Part shown: positions 22,465-33,683 of the stretch, piece after piece
How the letters are laid out: the number at the start of each line of letters is the position of its first letter
Numbering within the stretch: the first letter of the stretch is position 1
Source: Acanthosepion pharaonis
Taxonomy: Eukaryota > Mollusca > Cephalopoda > Sepiida > Sepiidae
NCBI GenBank assembly: GCA_903632075.3
Contig: CAHIKZ030005577.1
Span: 2,247,001 to 2,311,000 of the forward strand
Direction: 5' to 3'
Length of the DNA stretch: 64,000 nucleotides
Made by a program: the position numbers and the translations under genes
Notes under the pieces: model-generated
Databases searched by the model: none
The model's input: the letters and a program-made list of their open reading frames with translations, nothing else
What the model was told of the DNA's origin: nothing

Positions 22465-23370
22465 AACCATTCATTGTGAATCAAGAAGCTGACTGAAAAG
22501 CATGAAGCATAGAACTTAGCTAAATCAAGCCATTTCAACTGTAAAATGATATCAATCTAGTGCTGCCCTTAAATCCACAGAGGAAAGATATTCACAACAA
22601 TAACCATGAAAGTATTTATAAAAAAGCACAGGGAAGATCCATTACAGTGGTTGGAAAGTGACTGAAGTTGATATGAAGCAGAAGTAACCAGACCAGAAAT
22701 GGCAGCAATATTCAATACATGGATAAATGACAGGCTTATAAATGTGCAAGATATATTCTGTCAAGAGAAATTGTTTAGCACAAGACAGTAAACCAAATTT
22801 CTGTGCAGCAGACCTAGAAATTTATTCAATATAATCTTTCAACTTCATGTCAGCTGAAAACTTTAGCACCAGAAGGTACAATGAGCCACTCTCTGGAGGT
22901 TAGCATCAGCCATTAGATTCCCTAAGACAATTAAAATCAAGTAGTGTTAGTTTGGAGAAGTTAACATTAACAAGCCATTTCTTTTCAGTGAATAATAAAT
23001 TTTTACAAGATTTGTTTTCATTTTTAAAAATTTTAAATGTTTTAAAATTTTGTTTCAATAGTGTAACAGTTTGTAGATATTGTTATTAATTAAAAACTAG
23101 ATTTACTAATCATACATTGAAAAGCTAATTACAATTTAAGGATACACAATATTTTAATAAGAATTTTCGATTTTCTTTTTTATGTGCATAAAAGTGTTGA
23201 TTTTTGCAGATATACTTTATGAAATATGCGTTTTGTCTCTAGGTTCTAAAGTAATACCTTAAACAAAAAATTAATTAATTGAAATGGAGCCCAAACTAAA
23301 ATAAATACATAAAATAAAAATATTTAGTGAAATAGTAATTAAAAAAAAATCAAACATTTTGAAATTTTGA
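22465..23370. other. no gene recognised
   Basis: The part to about 22950 is less AT-rich than what follows but shows no shared frame or named motif. From 22980 it enters AT-rich interior sequence of repeat A (for example AATAATAAATTTTTACAAGA). Confidence 0.5.
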
Positions 23371-23374
23371 AGGG

Positions 23375-24369
23375 ATGATTTGCAAAGACTTTAATGACAA
23401 AATGAACTGAACAAGGATAATTGAAGAACTGCAAGTGAGCCAGACAACTCTTAAATCATGTAACCTTTTAAGGATTATGTCATTTGTGACTTACCATAGA
23501 TGGAAATTGGGAATATTTATAACCTAAAAATTTTTCTTTAAAATTGTTTTTAAAATATATTGGCTTATACAACTGTAGAGCTTTTCACTTTTTGATTCAT
23601 AAATCTATTTTCCACTTTACACATTGTCACCAATTCACCACCCTGAAGCAGTGTAGAATTTTAAACAATTTTTTAATATTATAAATTATTTAATTAAAAT
23701 TTTTTAAAAATGAAGACAATTCTTGTCAAAATAATTTATTGAAAAAAATTTTTCTTAAGACAATAGTGTCCTTAATAAATTTTATTTATCAAAGCAATTA
23801 AAAGCTTTTCTAATTAAATGATTTCATAGTTTTATTGCATTTTTTAATTTACAATTGTCAGTGAAAGGGTTAACTGTTTTACAAAAAAAAAAAAAATGCA
23901 ATGATTTACATTCCCCAATGAGTCCTTCTAACTAATAAAAAAAATCCCTGCCTTAAAAATTGGGTGGAAACATACGTAAAAAAAAAATATTTTTTGCCAA
24001 GATTTTCTAAAAATGATTTCATTTATTTTTGAATATGTCCTTAAAGTTTCATTAAAATCCGACAGTTATTTGATTTTTGCAAGAATTTCCAAATTAATGT
24101 GTTTCCCCATAAAAAGCACAAAAAACCTCCCCAAAAAACCTAAACTTTATCATTGGTTCGGCCACTGACATAGACAAAACATGATTTTTAACAAAAATTT
24201 CCAACATGCTAGAAAGGATTAAAGAATTTCAAAAAATAAAAAAAACTTTGCTCTTTCCTCTTAATAATAACAGACATTTTGATGATAAAACTATGTTTTT
24301 ATTAAGTCTAGGGCTTTTTTTACATCATGCTCTGCTGGTTTTTCAGCAAAAAAAAAATGGTGGTACCAA
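23375..24369 (-). mobile_element. repeat A copy, partial
   Basis: On the minus strand it runs from a type-L end (GCATGATG-rich leader, CTCTTAATAATAACAGACA near 24258-24275, terminus near GGTGGTACC at about 24360) through the usual AT-rich interior to an exon-like block at 23375-23480 that matches 57655-57772. The distal terminus is not identified. Confidence 0.6.
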
Positions 24370-25694
24370 TTTAGATATAATTATTTTCAAAAGAAAATAA
24401 TTTATGACTTGAGACTAAAAAATAGTATTTCAGTTTTTTTTGCATTTTTTATAATTGATAATCAACATTTCATGTGATAGAACATGATCAGGAATTAATG
24501 TTTTGAAAGTAATGTTTGTTCTATTTAAAACTATGACATTATTTAATTAGAAAAATTTGTAATTGCTTTGATAAATAAGATTTATTAAGGATACTCTTGT
24601 CTTAAGAAGAAAATTTTTTCGATGAATAATTAATTTTTACAAGAATTGTTTTAAAATTTTAATTAAATACTTTAAAACCGTTTAAAATTCTGCTTTGCTT
24701 GAACCCGGCGTTGTTTTGATATTGTTAAGTGAAAAGTACATTTACAAATCAAAAATTGAAAAGCTCATAGCAGTTGTTTGTAACCAAATATTTTTAAAAT
24801 AATTTTAAAAAAAGAAATTTAGTATTTAAGCATTCCCAATTTCTACCTATGAGAACCCATACATGACATAATTTTTAAAAAACAAATATTGTTAAGGTCA
24901 AAATAATAAAAGTTTAAACAATTATGTAATTAAAAATAAACTAACCATCATGATAACAATAAATAAAATACTGTAAAATTTCATAAATTATTGATTTTTA
25001 CCTGTATCATGGTATTTTTAATCTAAGAAAATTTTATATTATTTTAAATTTTTATTATTTTTTCGTAAAGTATCTTCAAACATAAATATAAAAGTCAATA
25101 AAATGTTAGATAATTACTGAAAATATTATGTTAATTTGTAAAAATTGCTAGGTAGTTAAATATCAAAAAAATGCTTTCACTTAAAATTTGTCAATTCTGG
25201 TCATCCAGGCTAGCTGTCATCACCTCGTAACTTATCAGTTACGTCGATAACATCAATAAAGACATGATGAGCTGTTGTTAAGAAATGCTTGTAAACTATA
25301 TTTTTTATGTTATCAGTAAGTAATATTTGTTTCAAATCAGATTAATTTAACTTTAAATTTGCTAATTTTACTCAAGTAACGTCTCACAAATATATTATTT
25401 CATTTTTGAAGATTTTTAAAATCAAAAATTTTGTTTTGTTTACAAGTTTCTTAAAATTAAGAAAATGGCTGCTTTTAAGAAAATTTTCTTAAATCAGCCG
25501 AAAAGTTGAAATTCCAATCCAATCTATATAATTTTTATTTAAAATACACTTGAATATGTTACTTACTGGAAGTAGTAAATTAAATTTAATCATTTAGCTT
25601 TCAATTAAAGCTAAAATGAAATATTCAAGAATGATTTTTCATTTTTAAAGATTAATTTTAAAACCTTAGGTATCAAAAAATCAGTGGAGGTCCC
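24370..25694 (+). mobile_element. repeat A copy ending in a type-R terminus
   Basis: Interior of repeat A, including an exon-like block at 25190-25315 followed by GTAAGT (25316-25321), then the R-end hallmark TTTCAATTAAAGCTAAAATG (25598 on), CTTAGGTATCAAAAAATCAG and the terminus GTGGAGGTCCC (25684-25694) followed by TA. The R end matches, in reverse, those starting at 33684, 53406 and 58183. Confidence 0.65.
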
Positions 25695-25710
25695 TATTAG
25701 GGACCTCCAC
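25684..25710. repeat. palindromic junction of two repeat A termini
   Basis: GTGGAGGTCCC, five intervening bases TATTA, then GGGACCTCCAC: the ends of an R-type and an L-type terminus face each other with only TA-rich spacer between. Confidence 0.9.
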
Positions 25711-26400
25711 TTGGTCGCGTAAAAAACAATGATGAAAAAAGGCCCCTAACTCAATAAAACAAAGTTTGTCGTTAAAATGTTTATTAAGAGGAAAAACGTT
25801 TGTTATTATTAAGAGGAAAGACCAAATTATTTTTTATTATGTTTTGAAATTTTTTACTCCTTTGTAGCATGTTCGAAATTTTGGTTAAAAATCTTCTTTT
25901 TTTTCTTTTTTTACGTCAGCCGCAGACCAAAAGGTAGAGGTTAGTTTTTTTTTTTTTTCGCTTTTTCCTGTGAAAAATATGTTGATTTGGAAATTCTTTC
26001 AAAAATCAAATAATTGTGGAATTTAAATGAAACTTTCAGGACATATTCAGAAATGATTGAATTTTTTTTTTTTTTTTTTTGAAAAACTTGTTAAAATTTT
26101 TTTTTTTTTTGCATGTTATCCACCCACTGACTTAATTTCATAATTTCGAGAAATTAAATATTTAAGGGCGGGGATTTTTTTTTTTTTTTTTTTTTAAATT
26201 TATTTTATTAGTTAAGGTAAGGAAGACTCCTCGAAGGAGTAATAAAATAAATAGATAGTAAATCATCAATTTATTTTTTGTAAAACATTTTTTAACCCAT
26301 TCACCAAAAACCTGCTCTGAATTGTAAAATAATAAATGCAATGAAACAAAACTATTTACTAAAATGGAAATGCTAACAACAGTCCACACTCTACAATATT
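25700..26400 (+). mobile_element. repeat A copy starting with a type-L terminus
   Basis: GGGACCTCCACTTGGTCGCG, then GATGAAAAAAGGCCCC, TTATTATTAAGAGGAAAGAC and the interior to CTGCTCTGAATTGTAAAATA (about 26310-26330). Several long T-runs interrupt it (26060-26081, 26097-26110, 26175-26193). The far terminus is not seen before repeat B begins at 26640. Confidence 0.6.
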
Positions 26401-26639
26401 GTTTTTTTTTAAGAGATTACTTTTCGCCGAAAATGACGATTTGATCAAAGACGAGTAATACGTGTCAATGATGTTTTTAAAAATGATTGAAAAAGAAATA
26501 TTTATTTAAAAGGAAATAAATTTTTCTTTTTAATTTTCATTTGCATTGGCTATTGTTTCAAATAAAACCAAAATGTAACCGAATTTCTTTCAAAGAAGAC
26601 ATTTAATTTCATTTAAATTATTTGAAACGTGTATTGGTG

Positions 26640-27250
26640 AAGGGGGCTTTTAGAAAGTCCGTTACGGTTCGTTTCGCTTACCTTTTCAGGGCGAATCTAA
26701 ACTCTTTTCAATACAAAAAAACAAACAGGATTAAGTTGCTGTTGTTTCTCAATCTCGACAAAAATCACAATTAAAATAGATTAATTATTTGAAAAATAGA
26801 ATACATGTAGTTTCTGAACACAAACAGCGATCAGAATAAAAAAGAAAGGAATTGCAGGAAACGGTGTCAAAGAAGAATTTGTTCCTTGCTGAAAAACAGT
26901 TTGGGTGAAAAACGATATGTCGTACGTAACATTGTATATTGCAATTTCAATCTGTTTATTTATTTATTTATTTATTTTTTTTATGATTTTTCATAAAATT
27001 TTAATATTGATGAAAACTTAACACAACGAAATTAAACCTCTTAAAAACCTCTTAAAAATCCAATACTTATCCAGGTGATTTGTTTCAAAGAAAATTAGCA
27101 AATTTAAAAATTAATTAACATAATTTGAAAAAAAAAAATTAATTCTTATATTTTTTCTTAAATATCAACATATAGCGAAAATGACATTTATTTAGGCACG
27201 GTAACCCATAAGGTTTTATCAAGGTCACACATAAACATCATTAACAATAG
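26640..27250 (+). repeat. repeat B copy
   Basis: Begins with GAAAGTCCGTTACGGTTCGT and CTTACCTTTTCAGGGC, then AACAGGATTAAGTTGCTGTT, GAATTTGTTCCTTGCTGAAA and ends at ACACATAAACATCATTAACAATAGTC. In the other orientation the same leader (AAGACGAACCGTCACGGACT) is at about 31422-31445. Confidence 0.75.
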
Positions 27251-27254
27251 TCTT

Positions 27255-27304
27255 TCTCTCTCTCTGTCTCTGTAGAGAGAGCGAGAGAGAGAGAATAAGA
27301 AAGA

Positions 27305-27336
<32 letters not shown>

Positions 27337-27340
27337 AGGG
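27255..27340. repeat. (CT)n/(GA)n imperfect inverted microsatellite
   Basis: A CT-rich run changes at TCTGTAGAGAGAG into a GA-rich run, giving an inverted arrangement that can fold on itself. The overlapping Ser/Leu-rich minus-strand frames are translations of this simple sequence and not genes. Confidence 0.9.
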
Positions 27341-27344
27341 GGGT

Positions 27345-28345
27345 AGAATGCGATAACAATGGTAGTGTTGTTGCGGATAATATAATGTCCCGCAAACTGA
27401 TATTTGAATGACGGAAAGCAACAACAAACCAAAACGAAGTCTTGAGTAAAAAATATATTGCCAAGTTTATTATTGTTCGAGAAAATACATCAACAAAAAT
27501 AAGGTTACAATGCACAAAGCAAGAAAATATTTCTGCATGTTCATGTAGAACGTGAGAAGACAGTTGTCCTGAAAAGGACAGTTTTGTAGGCATTGAGATT
27601 TTTTGTCTCGAAAATGACAGTTTTGTAGTTGAAAAGTTTTGTCTTAGAAAGGCCGGTTTTATTGCATATCACTGCTGCTGGAGGAGCGGCCGATGGCGAA
27701 GTGGAAATGAGGCTGCTGCTGATGGCTGAAGCCGTGGGTCGGCTGTCTGCTGCGGGAACAGTTACTATACTTTGATCCTAGTCATCTTGGCTGTGGAATA
27801 CTGCTTTACAAGCATTGAGGCGTTTTTTATACACTGACTGAATTTTACAAAAATTGCTAATGCTGGAAGTTAAGCTTCTTCTTCTGTTTGTCTTTTTTTA
27901 AATGTAAAAGTGACAACAGGATACGTCAGTGTGAAGCCAAAAATGCTGTCAGTCAGTTCAGTAGAATTCTGAATGAAAGTCATTTATGGCAAGCAGACTA
28001 TTTCGACGAATTACACGATATCAGAGATAGATCATTAATAGGGATAATAAAATTTGTCACTTAACAGATTGATGTTATTTTCAGCATCTCGACTTTAGTT
28101 TCGTAGACGGACCCTCCAGCAATCACTCCGTTCACTCGTCAGGAGATGCCAGCAACTGAATGGTTATTTTCTTATTTTCATTACTTTTATGTTAATTAAA
28201 AAGAATAATTTATGCATTTTTTATTAGTGTAAGGTTGATTTGTTTCTTCTTTCATTGTGTGAGTGTCTGTATGTGTGCATATGTGTGTGTGCATGCTAGA
28301 CTGTGCATAAGTAGAGTTATGTGGTTATTTCTCCTTTTCATTATT
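27345..28345. other. unassigned, partly GC-richer stretch
   Basis: 27590-27790 is unusually GC-rich for the window (for example GGAGGAGCGGCCGATGGCG and GGGTCGGCTGTCTGCTGCGG). No long frame, acceptor or repeat copy supports a gene. It may be an untranslated exon or the interior of an unrecognised element. Confidence 0.4.
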
Positions 28346-28349
28346 TTTT

Positions 28350-28663
28350 TGTCTCTTTAAACGGTGTAAAAGAAGAATTTTTCCTGGTTCAAAAATAGTC
28401 TGGGTTCAGACAATATGTCACAACATCGTATCGCAACCTGCTTTTTTTTTTTATTGACGAAAAGTGAAAACAAGAAAATTAAAACATTTTAAAAATCCAA
28501 TATTTATCCGGGAGATTTGTCTGAAAGACAATTAGTAAATTTATAAATTAATTAACAGGTTTGTGTATATGCAATGCTTATTTTTTGCTTAAAAATTAAT
28601 ATATAAAGAAAATAACGTATATTTACTCAGGGTTATCAAATTCACAGGTCAATAGCAATAGTC
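28350..28663 (+). repeat. repeat B copy, left part
   Basis: ACGGTGTAAAAGAAGAATTT ... AAATAGTCTGGGTTCAGAC ... TTCACAGGTCAATAGCAATAGTC, then interrupted by the solo LTR; it continues at 29675 with AGTCTTTTACTGTCACACCC. Confidence 0.75.
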
Positions 28664-29674
28664 TGTCGGAGTTACCTCCTCCTTCGATCCTTATACCGAC
28701 AGAGGAACAGGTCATTTCGACCTTCACCTCTCATTCATGCCCCCTATACACTGTTAACCTGTGGGAGAGACTAGCAAATCCCCTTTTTAGTTAAGTTATA
28801 TTACCAACCTAGTTGTAATATACTGCTAGTCATTTTTAGGCCTTAGTTCCCTTTAGCTAACCTCGCCGTATTTTATTATAGAGGCTTTACTGTTAGCTCA
28901 TCCAATTTCACTTGCTGGCCTCCCTTACCACAAGACAGCTGCTTCTCACTAAATCCGGGGATACGCAGGCCCCCTTCGTTGGCCAGAGACGTCGATCAAC
29001 GGGCTGTGTATTAAGTTACGCTCCCATTTTTTTTGTCTTCCAACTTGACGATAGTTGGAAACTTTCCTCTCTCTCTCCGCCTACTACTTCTTGGCTCCTG
29101 TTCAACTCTCGGCATTCCGTCCCTACTGGCTGCCTTAAACTCTCCCGTACACTATGTTAGTAATTAATACGGGAGGTTACTAATATCGGACTCGACCGGC
29201 AAACACGCAACGCCTGCACTGGACCTGTTACATGCCCGAACATCGCCAGCTCTTCTCTCCTTCCCAACACGTCAAGTTGGCACCCCGGCAATGACCAGCT
29301 TCACCAACAGCGATCAACCCGACAACAATCAACTACAACAACCAACATCAACTGCAACAATCAACTGAGATGATCCTACCAACTTCAACAGCCAACAACG
29401 ATGATCCTGCCAGCAACCAACAACAACAATCAACTCCAACAACCAACAGCGATCATCCTGGCAACTACCAACACCAACCTCGACCATCAATGCCTGCACC
29501 ATTGCGCCTCTACCGTTCCGACCACCTTCTAGAATAAATTAGCATATATAATATATCCTCTTTCTGTCGTCCATATTGTTTCACCGTCAGATTTAACGTC
29601 TTCAAAAATGTTAGCGGGCCTCTTGTGACCTCATTCACCCTTTCGTGATACGGGCCGCTCGGGGGTCCGCTACA
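28664..29674. mobile_element. solo LTR, 1,011 bp, with 4 bp target duplication
   Basis: The block begins TGTCGGAGTTACC and ends GGTCCGCTACA, so it has the TG...CA ends of long terminal repeats (TGT...ACA). AGTC flanks it on both sides (28660-28663 and 29675-29678) and the flanks are contiguous repeat B; related repeat B copies (about 13890, 27240) lack the block. It is much GC-richer than its surroundings, C-rich, with a CAACAACCAAC-rich stretch at about 29290-29480, and carries AATAAA at about 29533 and an AT-rich TATATAATATATCC. No gag or pol is present, so internal recombination has removed the coding part. I infer a retrotransposon LTR (Gypsy-like by target-duplication length), but the family is not determined. 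Confidence 0.82.
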
Positions 29675-29839
29675 AGTCTTTTACTGTCACACCCAAAGCA
29701 TGCCATTTTTATTATCATCTCAAAACATGCGTAAAATTGTAATATGAAGGACCAATGGCCTTCACGTTTCCTAAAAGTGGTAGGGAAACTACATCTTCAA
29801 TATGTTTTTTTTTTTTACTTTTCACGTTCATAGTTTTTT

Positions 29840-30104
29840 CTTTCATTTTGTTTTTATATTTCCAAAACCATTTGTCTTGGAACTTTCCTCAACAAATGAA
29901 ACTATCTCTAGGTTGGAGCTATTGTTTACTTTCTTTGGTAATAGATTTCCAAAGAAGTCCTTCTTACAGGTGAAAATAGACATGGGGTTCTTACTGTGTA
30001 CCCTCACATTGTCAATGACACATTTAACGATGTTCATTGTGTCAATGGGGTCATTTTGTGTTTTGAGAGGTGTAGAAGGTACTCATCCAATTACCGAAAT
30101 TCAG
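29840..30104 (-). pseudogene. fragment of the uncharacterised gene family found intact-length at 59445-61782
   Basis: Minus-strand translation gives DEYLLHLSKHK in one frame, then, after a frameshift near 30068, DPIDTMNIVKCVID and later KKDFFGNLL. The large copy has DEYFLYRLGKKK, NPINTMNIVKEVIE and KTDFFGNEL in the same order and spacing. The rest of the protein is absent. Repeat A interior sequence begins immediately beyond it (AATCAATAAAACAAAGTTAT, about 30130-30150). The function of this family is unknown to me. Confidence 0.75.
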
Positions 30105-30451
30105 CTTTGAATTGTAACATAAAAAAAAAAAATCAATAAAACAAAGTTATTATTTAATTTCAAAAGATTTTAGTTACTTTTTTGAATAAGGACAACATTG
30201 TCAGAAAAAAAAGGTTTATTTCAAATGTATGGATGGCCCCAAAAAGTGTGAATACATCACGTGGGTTTTCTGATGTATTAATTTATTTATTGACGGTGGA
30301 AAAATAGTCAGGGTCTTCAGATTGTAATAAGCTTTAAAATATATGATTTATAAATATAGTTTTAAAATTATTTAAGTTCAACTTTTTTTCATCAATAATA
30401 AAATTTTATAAAATTCAGAAAATCAGATTGAGTTTCCGATAATGTTCTCTA

Positions 30452-30850
30452 GGGCACCTCGGCGTGGTGTAAATGGTTAGCAAGCTTGGCTTGCTAGCTT
30501 AGTTACTACTGAAAAGTGAGTTCGATTCTCACTGGATGCCCCATACTTTCGGCCTTGTGCCACATCTAAGCTACGCTTGGAAAATTTAGGGCACCTCGAG
30601 GTGGTGTAATGGTTAGCAAGCTTGTCTCGCTAGAACAATTACGAATGAGTTCGATCTTCACTGGGTGCCCCTTACATTTGTCCTTGTGCCACATCCAAGC
30701 TACGCTTGGAAAATTATTAGGGCACCTCGACGTGGTGTAATGGTTAGAAAGCTTGTCTTGCTAGATAAGTTACGATTGAGTAGTGAGTTCGATCCTCACT
30801 GGATGCCCCATACTTTCGGCCTTGTGCCATTTCTAAGTTACGCTTAGAAA
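30452..30850 (+). mobile_element. SINE-2 trimer, three tandem tRNA-like units
   Basis: GGGCACCTCG starts at 30452, 30589 and 30720. Each unit has an A-box-like GTGGTGTAATGGTTAGCAAG (or variant), a B-box-like GAGTTCGATTCTCACTGG, then CTTTCGGCCTTGTGCCA and an end ACGCTTGGAAAAT. The tRNA-like part resembles a transfer RNA with an enlarged variable region, but no single cloverleaf with paired acceptor ends is convincing, so I call SINEs and not tRNA genes. Two bases to eight bases of AT-rich DNA separate the units. Confidence 0.85.
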
Positions 30851-31139
30851 ATCTTAATATTGTAGATAATCATTGGGGTTTTTTAAATTGTTGTTTCCCC
30901 CCCCCCACAGACTTTGAAATGTACATATGGGTACTAGTTGGATTTCATAGAGAATTTGATGGTGGACGCAGTAAGAAAGTTAGGAATGAATGTGTTGTTT
31001 TGGTGATAGGAATATTGTTGGTATGTTTGGGTCCGTGTCTGTGACTAGCTAAGTTTAGAATTAAGACAGAAGAAGACCTTCCTTCCCCAACCCCCTTTTA
31101 GGCCTTGTGCCACATTTTGTACAAACGTGTGAATAAATA

Positions 31140-31460
31140 ATGATATAATGTTAAACATATTGTCTGCAACTAAATTATTTTGGGGCAAGGAACAAATTCT
31201 TTCTTTACACCGGTTATTTCTTTGTTCAAATCGCTGCTTGTGTTCAGAAACTACGTGCGTTCTCTTTTCAAATAATTAATCTTTTTAATTGCAATAGGAA
31301 GCTTTATTGATCGTGAAAAATTTTCAAGGTTGAGAAAGAAATATCAAGTCCAACAACAGAAACTTAATCCTGTTTGTTTTTCTATAAAATATTTTTGATT
31401 TGCCCTGAAAAGGTAAGTAAGACGAACCGTCACGGACTTCCTTAAAGCCCCAAGAAACGC
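31140..31460 (-). repeat. repeat B copy, reversed
   Basis: GGGGCAAGGAACAAATTCTT, CTTTATTGATCGTGAAAAAT, GAAAGAAATATCAAGTCCAA and CCTGAAAAGGTAAGTAAGAC occur in the reverse order of 13370 and 26640. The same set is at 52560 and 55840. Confidence 0.75.
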
Positions 31461-31604
31461 ATTTTAAAACAATTTAAATGTCGTGTTTGAACTTATATTT
31501 CGTTTTTGTTTGAAAGATAATAGCCTAAATCTAATGCCAATTAAAAGAAAAAAATCATTTTCGTATTTAAATAACTTTTTAGACATTTAAAACCTTGGCA
31601 TAAG

Positions 31605-33292
31605 AAGAATATCCACTTTTTCGATAAAAAAGTAGCAAAACCCGATGAAAACGGCCCAAAACTTAATAAAAACAAAGTTTTATCGCGAAAAAAATCATGT
31701 TATTAATAATAGGAAATACCAAAGTATTTTTTAATTATTTAAAAAAAATTTTAATTCCTTTTTAGCACGTTTGAAATCTTGTGTTTTTTGTTGTTTTTTT
31801 AGGTCAGAGGTGCGTAATATTTTTTTTAGCATCAAGTTTTTCAGTTGAAAACTCATTAATGTGGAAATTCTTGCAAAAATCAAATAATTGTCGGATTTTA
31901 ATGAAACTTTTAGAACTTATTAAAAAAATGAATCAATTTATTTTAGAAATGTTTGCTTTTTAGAAAGTCATGGTAAAAATATTTTTTGTACATCTGTTAC
32001 CCTCATCCCACCTTACTTAGTTTTATAAAACTTGAAACTGAATGTCTCTGTAATTTTTTTTAATTAAATGCAGAAGACCTTGAAGAATATAAATCGTCGA
32101 TTTTTTTTATTTTTTGTAAAAAATTATGAAAATACCCAAATTTTATCTCAGAATTGTAAAATACAAAAGAAAACTCAATAAAACTAAGACATTATTTAAT
32201 TAAAAAAAGCTTTTAATTTAATGGTTTTTATGAATAATACATATTGCGGTTGTTTTTGTCTGAAGCCAAAATTTTTTTCGATGAAAAATTAATTTTTACA
32301 AGAATTGTTTTTTCTTCTTTTTTTTCAATTTTATGTGAAAAGCATGATAAAGGTTTTAAATTAAGTTTGAAACTGAATGACTCTTGAAAAGCTCTTATTA
32401 AAAAGGTCTAATTTTACATATCTTAAATTAGAAAGCTTACTACAATCTGTTACATAAATCTATTTTTAAAATAATTTTTTATTATGCAAAAGAATGTACT
32501 GTATTATTTAAAATCGTCTCTGAAAAAATGTCACGTGTGCTAGAGTTATCTCCCCTGATTGCAAGTAATCATTCATTATTATACTTTCGTACTGTTAGCA
32601 TGTCTTAAATTCTCTGAGTGACCATTTAACGTTGCATTTTCAAAATTTTTCTTAAAGAAATAAAATTTCATTTCATAAATGAGTTACCTGTTTCATTTAT
32701 GAAATGTAATGGTATTTTATTTTTATATTAAATTGAAAGTGTATTTTTTTTATTTAACGCTACTAACCAGGTTCATTTAAAATTAGCACAAATTTTGTCA
32801 CTTCTGTTCTACCATGTGATAAATTCTCCTGATGCAAGCTGTCGGTATGTTGATGTACATCAATTCACACCTCCCGAAACCAATTGCCATGTTTGGACAT
32901 GTCTCTCTCAAAAAATTTTTTGATAAAAAAGTAAATAATGTTTCTTTCAAATTACATTAAGTATATTTTAAATTTTCTAATTTTCTTAAAATAACTTTTG
33001 AAAAAAGTCTAATTGAATTTTACAAGATTTTTAAATGGGGAATTTAATTTTGTTTACAAAACTCAATAATGGCTAGCATGATTGAATTTACATAAATTTT
33101 GATGACTCAAAAAAATCAAGATATTTAGCTAAAATTTCGGATGTGCTAGAAAGGATTAAAAAATTTCAAAAAATATTTCGGTCTTTCCTCTTAATAATGA
33201 CATAAATATTTAGGCAATAAAAATTTTTTTTAATCAAGTTTGGGGCTTTTTTTTCATCAGGGTATGCTCTTAGCAAATTTTTGGATATTCTT
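31605..33292. mobile_element. repeat A element with L-type ends on both sides
   Basis: The left end AAGAATATCCACTTTTTCG (31605) and the right end, whose reverse complement reads AAGAATATCCAAAAATTTGC (33292), face inward. Each is followed by the L sequence (CCCGATGAAAACGGCCC / CCCTGATGAAAAAAAAGCCCC, then TAATA-AGGAAA-ACC-AAAGTATT). ACCTTGGCA occurs outside at 31592-31600 and 33293-33301, a possible 9 bp target duplication although four bases intervene on the left. The interior carries an exon-like CACGTG block at about 32525-32640. No coding frame. Confidence 0.72.
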
Positions 33293-33683
33293 ACCTTGGC
33301 ACATTTTCTTGTCTTTCATTGAATCGCCGTTATAGATGAAAAGTGGAAACAACAAATTTAAAAATCTCCTTAAAATCCAATATTTATCTTAGATGTTTCG
33401 ATGTTATTTAGCAATTTTATGGATTAACTGGATTTTGTAAGAGTTATGAATTCGAATTGAAAATCAAAGTAAAAAAACTAAAAAGTGATATATTTTTATT
33501 TAAATAAATGTACTTTATACTAAAAACTAAAAAGACATTGGTATTTTTAAAGATAAATTACCATTAACTTTATATGCTTAATTGCTTTTTTATCTTATTA
33601 TTTTCATAACTGCTTGATGTTATAAAATGTCTAATTGCACTAAATATGTTTTTTCTTATGAATATAAGAATTACTGAATTATA

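Noticed and set aside
27188..27593. Ser/Leu-rich minus-strand frames
   Set aside because: They translate the (CT)n/(GA)n microsatellite and its flanks.
30452..30850. Three tRNA genes in tandem
   Set aside because: A and B box-like sequences are present, but acceptor ends do not pair, the units carry a shared non-tRNA extension, and a copy with a target duplication exists at 15239.
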